DNA of 64,000 nucleotides from Solenopsis invicta (GCF_016802725.1 NC_052679.1:18469635-18533634), one strand, 5' to 3'. Shown: positions 13,516 to 25,580, numbered from the stretch's first letter. The notes: generated by a model not told the origin, from the letters alone. Numbers and translations: made by a program.

Positions 13516-14955
13516 GTAAGGCTATAGATACTATTACTTTTTTCTTTTTTTCTTTTGCAATGAATTTCTTAGTCGATACGAAATCGATTTTTTTAGCTAT
13601 AACGAGGTCTAATAATTTTTTAAAAAATCCATAGTGTCCAATAAAAGATTTGAATTAACAATAAGCATCAGAAGAGAAAGATGGTTAACGCTCCCTTTGG
13701 TATCGTAAAATAGAGATTGATAAACTTTAACTATACGATTAGTTTGCATCTGTATGCAACAATAACTATGTATCTTTCTCCCGGGATCTACTCACATTGA
13801 TTCCTTAGTTTTCAATTAAATTACTAAATTGGTATTGGTATCCCAAAATGCACGACTATTTTTCACTACAAAGATATAAATAGTGGTAAATAATATAATC
13901 TCTCATTTAAATATTTAAGTATTTTTAAATTCTTGAAAAAATTCATACATCTTTTTCGATTTACATAATTATTTTCTGTTTTGTGAAATAGTGATAATGA
14001 TGCACATAAAAAACAGAATTTTTTCTTAATAATTTAATCGTCCAAATATAATAAAATATTTTTTACGCAAATGATTGCTGCAAAAGTTTTGTTTAGGGAA
14101 TAATAATAGTTCTTTAAAATGCAAAACATTCAATTATAAAAATTTTCGATATTGTTTATCACTTTATTTAAATTTTTGTAATGTACAAATTGTGTCGTCG
14201 AATATGGTTATGGTATGATTAGTAGTTTAGACCGTACACGAAGAGCAACTGTGTTAGAAGGAAAGCGGAAGCGTAGCTATGCCGATATTGCTAAATCAGG
14301 AATGGTTTGTGATTTCTTTTGTTATGCGCTGACCGGCACAATACGCGCGTACTCGTAAATGACGTAATTAAATAATTACGTAAGCATAATTAAATTCTGT
14401 ATGGTGGTTGACACTTATTCAAAGTATCGTTACAATGTTGTCACATTTCAAGAAAATAGTATTTTAATTAATACAACATTCTCTAAATTCGAATCAATGA
14501 AATCTTACTGATTTGTAGTTACAACTATACTTGTAACTGTGGCCATCAGTGATTATGTGACTTTGATTGAGAGGGAGGTACTTTCACTGATCAGAATATT
14601 ATCACTGAAAGACAATGCTTCACTGATTAATACAGTTCACTGATTCATATAGTTATAATCACTGATTGATATAAGTTATAAGTACTGAAATCAGAGAGGC
14701 TATTTACTTTCCTTCAGTAAATAATACACTGATTTCGATTTAAAGAATAGTGAAGCATTTTGATCGTTGCAATTGAAATTGCATATCAAGTTGGGAAATT
14801 GAAATTACAATATAATTAAAACACTAGGAATTGTGTATCATGAACAAAATTAATTACTCCGGAATCGAAAGTCGGACGCAATTTGCGATTAAACTTCCGT
14901 CAAAAGTACTCTTCGTGCATAGCTGATATATAAGGAGTTCCTGCATAAATGGCTA

Positions 14956-15186
14956 CTTTTTTTTATCTCGCGAGTTAACAGAAATAGACCTAACAAAAAT
15001 AATATTAAATTAAATGGTTTGAACTGAACTTTTGTTGTAAGCACAGCAAACAGTCAACAAAAATTGTTTAAAATAGATAATTTTTTTTTAATGATCAATG
15101 TGCTTAACAGTAGAGTTCAGTTCAAATCATTTAATTTGATATTATTTTTGTTAGATTAGTCTCTGTTAGTTTGCGAGATAAAAAAG
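14956..15186. repeat. Duplicated copy of the intron-1 palindromic MITE
   Basis: Same element as at 4406-4645, carried along by the segmental duplication. It is slightly shorter near the right arm, where the stretch after GTTAGATTAGTCT lacks about ten bases of the parent. Confidence 0.75.
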
Positions 15187-16251
15187 GATGATTACTTTAT
15201 ACGGAGACATACTTGTATATGTATACATTTGCATATAGATATTTTTTTCTTGCTAAGATCAGATTCAATAAATATTTTTTAAGATCATTTTTACTTTAAA
15301 TGGTTTATTGTTTTTAGCATGTCGCCTCATTATCCCCGCCGCATGAGATTATCTTTGGACAATGAAATTCTTCTGGGCTCGCCAATAAATAATATACATC
15401 GTTCTTATTCCAAACACACTTTCACTTAATGGTTAATTAAATGGCTATTAAACTCGGAAAAAGTTTGATGATTGTCGAAAATCAGAATTTTTTAATAATC
15501 GATATATAAATTCTAAATTGTTTTATAATTGATGTCATTAAATTTGTATTCTAGTTAACTGGAGAAGAATTTTAAATTAATGATCTTTCAATGTTCAGAT
15601 AATTAAAAAAATAGTAATTGTAATTACACATAAAAATAACAAATTGTAATTACACATAAAATGTCATTAAAAATATAATTAAAAATTTAAAAGAATAAGC
15701 TGCAAAATCAAGAACTCTTTCTCAGATATTTTTTAAACTTTTTCCTTTTCTTATTTATATTTTATTTATATGAATAAATAATGTGATTGTTTATTTGCAT
15801 TATAAAATTAATCAAAACAATTATGATTTTTGTGTTTTTACGATTATATTGTGGAATATTTAGAGCTTCTTTTGGGACTTGCGACAACTACTTGGATGTT
15901 TGCTGTAAACCGCCAGATCTACAACCACCATCCACGCCTCCACCGATCGGTAGGACTGGATGTGGACAGCGATATCCCGATGGAGTCGGCTTCAGAATCA
16001 CCGGCGATTCTGATAATGAGGCTCAGTTTGGCGAGTTTCCGTGGATGGTGGCTATCTTGGAGGAACAGGCCATCGGCGGGAATGGTCAGAAATTGAATGT
16101 TTATCAATGTGGTGGAGCTCTTATCCAAGACACTATGGATTTTTTAAAAAGTTATTAGACCTCGTTATAGCTAAAAAAATCGATTTCGTATCGACTATGA
16201 AATTCATTGCAAAAGAAAAAAAGAAAAAAGTAATAGTATCTATAGCCTTAC

Positions 16252-16450
16252 TTTTAAGATTCTTCTGTTCTGACGTGCACGGTGTTATTCCCATGAAGCA
16301 GTTGTAATAGCTTTCTCGTTGAGTGTTGTTTGCAAGAAGTCCTCGAACATCTAGATGGTCATATTGTTCCGAATAGAGCTCTTCTTTCGCGAGAACGCAT
16401 ATTAATACGTTCACAGCAATAATCAACACAATGTTACTTAGTCGAGCCAT
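16252..16450 (-). pseudogene. Inverted CSP exon 1 copy (open frame, no exon 2)
   Basis: On the minus strand the ATG at 16450 opens an intact 66-codon CSP exon 1 with signal peptide, the first two cysteines (YYNCFMGITPC) and a donor at 16251. Upstream promoter sequence is also copied. No exon 2 exists, because downstream on the minus strand lies the broken PPAF2 exon 2. Unlike the copy at 13317 it has CGA rather than a stop after NNTQ. If transcribed it would read through the donor to a stop near 16139, giving a truncated two-cysteine peptide. Confidence 0.85.
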
Positions 16451-16706
16451 CGCTTCCAATAACACTTGAGAAACTAAATTCCCAATGTATCTTACGTTTC
16501 GTTTATATAGATTTTATCTGACAAAAAAACTATGATATAAGGTGATACATAATGTAAGATGTGTGTAAGATTTAAATACAGAAAAAGATTGGCTATTAGT
16601 CTTGATTATATTTAAGAAAACATATGCATATTAAAAAATTCCTAGTCAGCAAAATATCAGTAATTTTTTTGACAAATTCAGTAAAAAAAAAAGAAAAAAA
16701 AAGATA

Positions 16707-17225
16707 ATGATGCTGTGCTAGCAGACGGACTTAGCAGACGGCCGCTGCGCAACACGCTCGACGCATCGGTTCTCAACTAAGTTTTCGCTCACAGCGTCTG
16801 CTGCTCTCACACATTTTTTTAAGCAACTACTTTAACAGCATACATTATATACCACTACACAACAGTGGTACAAAGTGACACTTTAGGTTTAATAAAAAAA
16901 ACATGCTAAAAACATCATGTAAGATTTTCAGAGAATTACAGGCTGCATTCGGAATTAAATTCCCGGAAATAAGTTTGTATGTCGACTTCTAAGAGGGCTC
17001 ATTTTTTTATAATTTGCACACACCTTCGGGGTGACATTAGAGAGTTACCAATAAATTTTTAACAAATGAGCCCTCTTAGAAGTCGAGATATAAATGAATA
17101 ATTGTTAAATTGAACGACTTTTTGTCGTATGTCTTGGAAATAAATTTGTTTATAGTGAGACCCGCTGCGTCGAGCGTGTTGCGCAGCGGCCGTCTGCTAA
17201 GTCCGTCTGCTAGCTTCAGCATCAT
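16707..17225. mobile_element. Non-autonomous TIR transposon, copy 2
   Basis: Same element as 9315-9804 but 519 bp, with terminal inverted repeats of about 65-70 bp at both ends. The repeats include CGCTGCGCAACACGCTCGAC on the left and its complement on the right. GATA flanks both ends, the complement of TATC in copy 1, as expected for an inverted locus. The interior (about 16770-17080) runs in the same direction as in copy 1 although the surrounding CSP locus is inverted, so the core has flipped. The block at about 17085-17155 is reversed relative to copy 1. Confidence 0.82.
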
Positions 17226-17525
17226 GATATATGAGGATAGTCATCGTCCATTTTTACAAGTATTTTAAAGCGATCTTATTATTTTGTTTTATCCAAATTT
17301 TTTTTATTTACATATTGCACGCAAGAAACTTTTACGCGTGATTTTTCGCTTATACATGACGTCATCATTTCACAGCTACAGTATAGTCAAAAGCTTTTTA
17401 AGAGATAAACGGCAAGAAATGTTTCTTAAAAAGTTTTGTTTATGCATTTTTCACTTTCCCTTTACACTCCACTTATGTTATGAGTGTAAATGATCTCATC
17501 GGAGTTACAGATGATACAGCGTACG

Positions 17526-18068
17526 TATTCGTAGGCAAAAGTAGGAAACTTTTTGAATCGTTGCGTACAATGTTTCCAACCTGTGCTTTTCAACGCTTGT
17601 TTCGCACTATATCTACGCTAGGGTATATAAATTTAATCATAATCTAATTTTCCCAATACGAACATGTTTAACACGTGCACGTTCAATATTGTTCTTTAAT
17701 TAACACATACCTGACGATGGGATAGCAACTGTCCCGATGCATCTCGCAATGAAACGGAGTCGCAAAATTGGCGAAGACGGCTGATTCGGCTCACTGATAC
17801 ATCACACGTCCCGAAAATCTTGGGAAAAAATCTTGATGTACACACACGCGATACTCGACGCACCACCAATATTCAGTACTTCATTCGAGAAACGCCCGTT
17901 TTAATCTATCGAAAGATATAAGAGACGACATGAGAAATTTGCGAGATCTGTCCGAACGGTGAATAATTTCACGAGATAATTATAGCGATTTATTAAGCGC
18001 GCTTTTGCGGTCGCCATCACGATTCGCCGGTACGCCGCGCGAGTGTAAATGAGACGTATACCATAGGC
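17526..18068. other. Unique non-coding region before the palindrome
   Basis: Single-copy sequence in this window, moderately GC-rich after 17990. No open frame with family features. It probably represents the original downstream neighbour of the CSP 1 locus before the duplication. Confidence 0.45.
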
Positions 18069-19738
18069 TGATACGAATTATCGAGGCGCCATCTCTACAA
18101 CGTGAACATACACTACTATGCCAATGTGTAGATTAGACCATTAGACGTCGGAAAACACGTCATCTGTAATGGTTGGCAGACCTGACGAAGAGAGCGCCAA
18201 GTGTGCGTAAACAAACTTTGAATTTTTCCCATCCTAACCAATTTTGCGCAATTTATTGAATCGTCTTGTCGCGATTTATGCAAGAGCAATCGGGACGAGG
18301 GGCGAATATACTGAAATGTCGGGGCGAATAAACAGTAGATACAAATGAATTGACTCATCATTCGCCGCTGGTCGCTCCGTCCAGCTCCGTTTCGGCCGCA
18401 ACTTTCGAACGTTCGAGAATCCTCCTCATGACGATTCGTTTTGATTCACACTTCGTTTTCGGCATTCCCGGTACTCGCGTCCGTCGAAAATTCGAGATAC
18501 GGGACACGGGACAACGGAGAAGACGCAATTGAACACGCGACGTCCGATCGACTAACCGTTACAGTCTGAAAATCACGGAGAATCTGAGATCCTCCTCACG
18601 ACGATTCTGAGCGATTCGTATCGATTCACACTTGCCACGAACGCGTGATCCTTCGTTTTTCGGCACTCTCGAAACACTCCTGCTACTCACATGCGTCTGA
18701 AACTCGAGGATACGAGGCAACGAGGCAATGGAGAAGATGCGAGACACGATTGAACGCGACACGACAACGCACCGTGCGTCGTATCCGACACGATGGATAT
18801 GGATGTTGCCACGAACGCCCGGCACTTCACTTTCGACACTCCACGGCATTCTCGAAACACTCGCTCGTACGGGACGACGAGGATGCGAGTTGAAATGCGC
18901 CGCGACCTTCAGTCGTGCTCCCTAACCGACCGACTGCTGGCACTGCGTAGCAGCGGCGTTAGCGCAGGCGCAGCCACGCGCTAGTCACGCCGCTACGCAG
19001 TGGCAGCAGTGATCGGTTAGGCGGGACGGCGGAAGGTCCCGGCGTGTCGCGGCGCATTTCAACTCGCATCCTCGTCGTCCCGGACGAGTTTTTGATGCGA
19101 ACGAGTGTTTCGAGAGTGTCGTAGAGTGTCGAAAATGAAGTGAAGTATCGGGCGTTCGTGCCATCATCCGTCGTCGGATACGATGCATGGTGCGAAGTCG
19201 CGTTGCGTTCAATCGTGTTTCGTATCTTCTCCGTTATGTTCTAAGCCTCGTACCCGAGTTTCCGGCGCATGTGAGTACCAGGAGTGTTTCGAGATCGCCG
19301 AAAACGAAGGATCGCGCGTTTGTGCCAAGTGTGAATCAAGAGGGGGAGGATCGTGAGGAGTATCTTAAATCTAGAATGTTCGAGAGTTGCGGCCGAGACG
19401 GAACTAGACGGAGTGCGATCAGCGGCGAATGGTGAGTCAATTTGTATGTACTCGTATGTTTATTCGTCCCTACAATTCGGTATTCGTGCCTCGCCCTCAT
19501 TGCGTGCACGTAAATTATCGTCGGAATAGTGCTAGAAATCCGTCAGTTGCGTTAAATCTATTAGCACAGGAACGATTTGAAGTTTGTGTATACGCGTTCG
19601 GTGCTGCCTCCCTTCGTCATGTGTGCCAACAGTCGCGGGTGATGTGGGGTGATGTGCTTTCCGATGTCTAATGCACTGACATCGTAGTACATGTGGTATA
19701 TGTCCACGTAGAGATGGTGTCTTGAAAAATCGTATCAA
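18069..19738. repeat. Large GC-rich imperfect inverted repeat
   Basis: The left arm (about 18069-18960) and right arm (about 18985-19738) are reverse complements with roughly 80-85% identity by eye. The centre is near 18972, where GCGTAGCAGCGGCGT faces ACGCCGCTACGC. The outer ends share TGATACGA and CCATCTCTAC on the left with the matching complement on the right. The left arm is longer because it holds a second version of a block around CCTCCTCACGACGATTC. The arms contain mirror-image open frames read outward (18116-18361 on minus; 19429-19671 on plus). Their products align as MMSQFIC / MVSQFVC and SLRQVCQ / SLRHVCQ, which the nucleotide homology explains. A strong donor (AATG/GTGAGTCAA) lies at 19430 in the right arm only. 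It could be an inverted duplication of a promoter or first exon, or a foldback transposon. Confidence 0.85.
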
Positions 19739-20535
19739 CTAAAATCAAAATTGGGAACATGGCCATTCTTAGGCTTCTCTTTTCTTTTTTTCGATTTTTT
19801 TTTGTAAAATCTATCTTATCCAAGTTTTTTTTTAATGCATACTTTTATTCTGCAAAAGAATTTTGTGATCTGTCAAACCAATACAAAAGTTAAATTTATT
19901 CTGTAATGCGATCGGTATTTAAGATCCTCTTAAATTATTGCAACTTAAAAATGAGAACAATATAATATAAAACGCATAATCTGAAAATTTTATCTTATAG
20001 GGAATATAAAAAAAATAAAATTCAATCAGTTATTGCTATAAAATAATTATAAATAAAAATTATAAAGTGACTCCAGTTTAATATATATATCTACTTTTAT
20101 ATCTATCTTGTAATCTAAATTTTATTTTCGAAATACAGATACCGTTTACATTCAGGTTTACATACATTTGCAATTAACTTTTTACATTAAACTGGAGTCA
20201 CTTTATAATTTTATATAAGTAAGCAAAGATAAACATCGTTTTGTTATAGGAAAAAATGTTTAATTTAAGTATCTATGCATCTATGAATGTATATATATGA
20301 ATGAATCCACATAAACACATTAATTAAAATAATACTTATAATAACAGACATAATGACTTAATTCTTTTATGCATAATTTTGTGCATTGTACTTGTAACAT
20401 TGTTTATACAGTATCAATATTCTTAAACATATTATATCATTCACATTATGTCAACCTAATTATATTTTTTCACAATTATGTTGCTCACAATAAAAAATTT
20501 CTTTTAATCAATTTTAATATTTTGCTATAGTTATA
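19739..20535. other. AT-rich spacer downstream of SUPV3L1
   Basis: Non-coding, AT-rich, with one palindromic MITE (20056-20213, listed separately). It includes the SUPV3L1 3' flank. No other gene is supported. Confidence 0.5.
20056..20213. repeat. Short TIR MITE
   Basis: Terminal inverted repeats of about 27 bp (AAAATTATAAAGTGACTCCA ... and its complement at 20186-20213) surround about 100 bp of AT-rich sequence. No coding capacity. TA dinucleotides flank both ends, which would fit a Tc1/mariner-derived MITE, but that assignment is an inference. Confidence 0.75.
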
Positions 20536-23500
20536 TTACTTTTTCTTCTTTGTCGATCTAATCCATTCAGATTGCAATTCACGTAACATCTGTGGTGTTA
20601 ACAGTCCTTCCGCTATTAATCTTTCGGTCAATTTACCTCTACCCACACGTTTGCCACTTTCTTTAAAATCTAAAAAAAAAAGTATAATTTAGTACTTATC
20701 GCACATGTATAATTTAGTTGATTTTTGTATAGATAGCAATAATTTACCTCTGTAAAAGTTTCGCTTTTGCGTTTGCGACTCGAAACTATCGGCCTCTTCA
20801 CCTAAATAATGAAAATAGATTTTTACATGCATATGTTAAAAACTTTATAATTAACATTATAATATTATAAAGTCCTTGAACGATTAAAATACTATTGCAA
20901 AATATTTAATATTGTACAATATTATTAATCGCCAGAAGACTATATTGAGGATTTATGCAATATATTGTATCAATTAAGAGTTTTTTTTTAATATATTGTG
21001 CAATTTATAAAATATTGGGCTGTGACTACTTTTGCGCAATAAGATGCCAATTTGCGATGCTTGACGCTTATTTTTAGCATTAATCAGAATTGATGCTGAA
21101 TAATGAAATCTGAATAATTTTTGATAGCTATATACTATTTGTACAACAATCGTCTCTTAAAAATATTTCTTGATAAAATTACACAAATATGCATACACAT
21201 ATATAAAAATTCGTGAAAGAAGGATGACAAATTATTCTGTAAATATGTTTCTAAAGAATCAGGCTTACTTGCATCCGAATTTAACAACAAAGTCGTTAAT
21301 CTAACTATTCCTGCCTCAATAAGTGCATCAAGTTCTTTCTGTATGTCACGAACCGTCTCAGCATCCGGGAATAAGTCCATGAAGCGGTAACTAGCGGCAG
21401 GAATACAAGATAAACAGATATAAGAACACCAAAAAATACATAATTAAGATATAATTTCGTAATTATAATTTCATACCTTAACCATAGATAAAGATCCAAC
21501 ACATCAAAGACACCTTCCAGGTCGACCAAATCGATGATGGTTCTTGGCATTTGAAAGGGCCACCCAATGTGTTGGCACAACCAGTTAAATGTTATTGCAT
21601 CGTTTTTACTATATTGACGTGCAAACTGTAAAAAAAAAAACGCACATTTATGTGTGCCTCTGAAGAAGTGCAAGGATAAAAATTAAAATTTTACATTTTG
21701 AAAAAAAAGTAAATTTTAATTGGAAATTTTTTTCTACAAAATATTTTATTTTAATTAACTTTAAGAATCGATAATATATATTATAATACTTGCCTTCAAG
21801 AACATAGTGCATACATATGGCGATTTCCGATTAATCGGTGCGCAACAGAATACGTATCTCGCACGAAGCGGCAGTGAAACATGTTGTATCATATCGGCCA
21901 GAAACTTGAAGTCGTCTATGTTGCACATAAAATAAAGAGAATCGTCGACTGTGCATAAAGATACAAAAATATCCTAAAATAAAAAATTATAAATGACATC
22001 GTTTATGATCGATTAAAATTAATTCTATCGTTGCTTTCATGCGACACTCACCATAAGATTTGATAACGTCGAGTTTGGTAAATGATAAGCGTACAGTTCA
22101 ATTTGATCCGCTGTTGGGTGGAGACCAGCTTGCGTTATTGGTTCCGGTGTTTGACTCAACAAGTTTTTCAAAGTCGGCAGATCCTCCCGTTTAAATGTCG
22201 TTACGTAGCCCTGCGACAAAAAAAGCGTATTTCAATTCTTCACACTTTTCTGTGCATTGTGCTTTTTTAATAAAATTAAAAACTGTATTATGCCTACTGT
22301 ATCCCAAACTGTGCCATAACGTCCAGCGCGACCTGCTATTTGCAGAGCCGCTGACACAGACATAACGTCCATTTCCTTTTCACCTTTTTCATTGAACGTT
22401 GGTTGAATCAATGAATAAAATATAATTCTTCGGATGTGTCTATAACAACACGTGATTTATTTAAGATAATCGCTTTCAATGATATATCTACATTATTAAA
22501 AATTTCAAAATATGATCAAATTGAATACATGCAACTTACAAATTCAAACCCATTCCAATGGCATTTGTTGCTACCAAGATTTTACAAGAATTATTAGGAT
22601 CGTTAAATTTCGCAGCTTGCGCCAATTTGGTGCCCGGTGGTAAGCTGCCATATATTACAGCCACTTCCTTTCCCCTGCTTTCGAGGGAACGCGACACAGT
22701 ATAGATATCATTTTTGTTAAAGCAGACTATGCAATCTCCCGGCATAACATTATTCAAAGTTTCGACAGCTTGGTTCTCTATTTCCAATTCCGTTAATCGT
22801 TTATATCTGCGTACTTCTACATCTTCACCCGTTGAAACGCATATAGACTTTACCTGTATATATGTATATATTATAGTTAATAGATGTCAAATATTGCTAT
22901 ATAATTTACGAACACAAGGATACAATGAAAGGATAAGAATGAAAGACGTACTAATTCTATTGCACCAGCTTCACCGCATAAATGTATCTCATCCGCAGGA
23001 ATTCCCAGAAGAGCTCTTGTCCATGCCCAGCCTCTATTGAGATCACGCATTAATTGAATTTCGTCAATTACAGCTACTTCATCTGCAATAATTTACAATT
23101 GTTTAGCAATTTTCTTGTGTAAATGTTGAAGATGACAAAGTAATAACTTACAATTGTTTTGTAGATTGACCATTTCTACAGAACAAGATAAATGATTGGC
23201 TGCGTTATCATGACCCTTAACATATTTTCGTTCTTCTCCAGTTAATAAATCACATGGTGTTCCCTGAAATATATTATAATAGGTATATGTTGTCTATAAC
23301 TAGTAATAAATTTACTGAAAGTAAATATATGATATTAACTCTTTCATTGCATTTATGAAATACTTCTGCAACTAGTAATTTTAGTGGTGCACAGTACACT
23401 CCACTTTTTGCAGTAATAAACCTTTCTAGAGCATGATAAGTCTTCCCACTGTTCGTTGGTCCAGCATGAAAAATTATTTTTCTATTTTTTGCTCTTGCAA

Positions 23501-24775
23501 GAGGATACCTAAAGAGGATCAATAGTTTTATCATTTTGTGAAAATTTTGTTTTCTTTAATATGTTAAAACATATATGTATGCAAAGTACATGTTTCATAA
23601 CATATGTTTCAAAAATAAATTCAGGATAAAATAATAAAAAAGATTAAAACAAAATAATATAGTAATGAACAAATAACATAATTAAGAGAATAATGTACAT
23701 CTAATAAAATAATAAGTTAGAAACGTCTGATATTTTTCACTATTACAATATTGATAAAATTATCACCATAACTAAACAAAACTAACTTATGATGTCTATG
23801 AACTTATTATGAAATTTCTGTGTCCTAAATTAATTTTTGAAGTCACATGTTATGAAATACTCTGTATATTATAATTGACAAATGCTGTAATAAGATAAAT
23901 CTCAATAACTTTAATATTATATAAATCTATAATTTCTTACCAAGAAGCAGGACTTCTTAGATCACTAATCTTTTTGAGATCATCTAAGCAATCAATATGT
24001 GGAAATATTTGCTTAGCATGACTTATGAAATATGGAAAAATATCAGCAATATTTCCAGCACCTTGCAGGATATCACTTAGGACTACATAGAGATCCACGG
24101 GTAATGGTTCCGTTCCTAGACAGTACTGTTTAAAGTTCATGAAAGCTTGTCTCTGGAGACAGCCTGAAATCAATAACGTAGTTACAAACATTGATCAGTA
24201 CAAAATATATATTTGACATCCTACATACTATCCAATCCATATTGTTGAGCTAGCTCCTTGATCTCTGTTTTCTGCGAGAAGGCATTTAATATTTTTAACA
24301 GATCTGTGTTCTTCAAAGAAGAACCAGTCAATTCGGCGCCGACGTTTATATCATCTGGATTCGGTTTAATAGGCACAGGATGGAACAGAGACTCTGGCAA
24401 GTTTGTATTGCTATCACTTTTCTTGCCTCTACATTGCTGAATGTAACTCGTGCCAAGAGTTGGCAATGATCTCGACCTAGCAACAAAAGGTGAAATAATA
24501 TAGAAATCATTCTCAAACTATAGTTTGTAATAAAATGATGCAATCCATTAGAAAAGTTTAAACAAAGGAGATAAGGGACAGATATGATCAAAAGTACAGA
24601 TACACCATAAAGTTTATAATCTCTATATAACATATATTTTTTTTTTAAATATATGTGTACATATATAATATATATTTATAATATGTATACAAATGTACCT
24701 GCGGGTGAATGCCACTGCCGATAAGGCGCCTCTTCGGATTAGTTGTTCCGTCATGGCACATTTTATAAGTATCAT
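20536..24775 (-). CDS. Suv3: ATP-dependent RNA helicase SUPV3L1/Suv3, mitochondrial (14 exons)
   Basis: Exons in order: 24775-24699, 24476-24229, 24163-23941, 23508-23340, 23263-23152, 23082-22952, 22853-22540, 22439-22298, 22210-22052, 21973-21794, 21625-21477, 21390-21269, 20801-20748, 20669-20536. They join in frame to 737 aa. The N-terminus (MILIKCAMTEQLIRRGALSA) is basic and lacks acids at first, as in a mitochondrial presequence; a second ATG at 24754 is possible. Walker A is GPTNSGKT (about residues 199-206), motif II is DEIQ (283-286) and motif VI is QIAGRAGRYG (458-467). The C-terminal part resembles the Suv3 C-terminal domain (YRFMDLFPDA). In this family the enzyme unwinds RNA and works with PNPase in mitochondrial RNA decay. 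The intron after 21794 uses a GC donor. The promoter is shared head-to-head with the + strand gene at 25.6 kb. Confidence 0.93.
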
Positions 24776-25580
24776 CTTTCGCGAGCGTAAACAATATCTT
24801 ACTGTCAAAACATTGCAAGAACCCAGAGAGAATCAGGAATACACGATTCGAAACAGACGTAACTCACAACTTGACCTAACCTAATGTACACTAACACAAC
24901 ATTCATGCGTATAGTGGGTGAGGAACGTGGAGAGGAACGTGGTAAAGTCATGTGGAATCCGATCAGTTCGAAGATGGCTGCCGACTGCGCATGCGTGGCA
25001 AATCATTACAGGCGCGAATTTTATAAATATAATTATTTCGAAATTTAAATGTGTACAGACTAAAAACATTGCACAAAAACAATCGAGTCTTTACGTAGAT
25101 TTATTTTATCCAAGAGTTATTGCATTAGTCGCTAAGTAATCAATCATCAATAAATGACTGTTTTAAGAATAATATTAAAATGATAAAACATAAAATCAAT
25201 AAATTGGAAATTAATTGATATTTTTTAAATCTAATTTTCATACAAATTTGATTAAAAAATCACATTTTACTTGAAAATAAAGATCATTAGCTGGATCCAA
25301 AGTTACGAACCAATCATCTTTAACTGCTATTTAAGCTCTCAGTGAGCGATAGCGCATCTGGATGCACCCATTGATTAATGTTGTGAATCTTAGCTTCACT
25401 TGTTTTTTTTTCACACGTTTGGGAATGTTGCACAAGGAGCAGAGGATTAATTTCCCGTCAAATAAACAATAAAAAGAATTATGTGCTTTCTTTCTTGACG
25501 ACGCAATGTGTAAGCGACGCTGCGTTAAGATACACGAGTATTATACACGCAATCTGATTCTGAACGGAAGACGTCGGTAG
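24776..25580. promoter_or_regulatory. Divergent promoter region between SUPV3L1 and the coiled-coil gene
   Basis: About 800 bp separate two genes that are transcribed away from each other. A TTGACCTAACCTAATG-type word lies at 24871-24885, close to the SUPV3L1 start. No coding exon is supported, although the missing first exon of the coiled-coil gene may lie here. No single core promoter element could be assigned. Confidence 0.4.

Larger units (their letters stand above)
13107..16127 (+). pseudogene. Broken copy of the PPAF2-like gene
   Basis: Exon 1 keeps only its first 41 bases (13107-13147). The frame then runs into CSP-derived sequence and stops at 13152-13154. Exon 2 keeps its acceptor and starts at 15864 but is cut inside the codons following GGALI, at about 16127. 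There it joins inverted CSP DNA. Exons 3-5, with the catalytic-domain core, are missing. Substitutions relative to the parent include ASF for ASS, RYPDG for RHPDG and ILEEQ for ILKEQ. No functional protease homologue can be made from it. Confidence 0.9.
12005..17525. repeat. Rearranged second copy of the 1.56-12.0 kb segment
   Basis: Order of pieces, with their source: 12013-13147 (from 1563-2700, direct); 13148-13679 (from about 9890-10425, CSP promoter and exon 1, direct); 13680-16127 (from 3123-5568, direct); 16130-17229 (from 10378-9309, inverted, with the transposon core flipped again); 17231-17520 (from 11716-12004, direct). Unique sequence resumes at about 17526. Identity by eye is very high; the spurious 79-codon frame at 1962 is repeated at 12409 with no amino-acid change. 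The source interval is about 10.4 kb and the copy about 5.5 kb, so about half was lost. PPAF2 exons 3-5 and CSP exon 2 are absent from the copy. Confidence 0.88.

Noticed and set aside
16133..16465. 110-codon frame on minus as a full gene
   Set aside because: It is CSP exon 1 reading through its donor into intron sequence; the conserved exon 2 is missing, so I call it a partial copy.
18559..18893. Overlapping open frames on both strands inside the palindrome
   Set aside because: GC-rich composition makes long frames likely, and the products (Arg-rich, no motifs) differ between arms through frameshifts.
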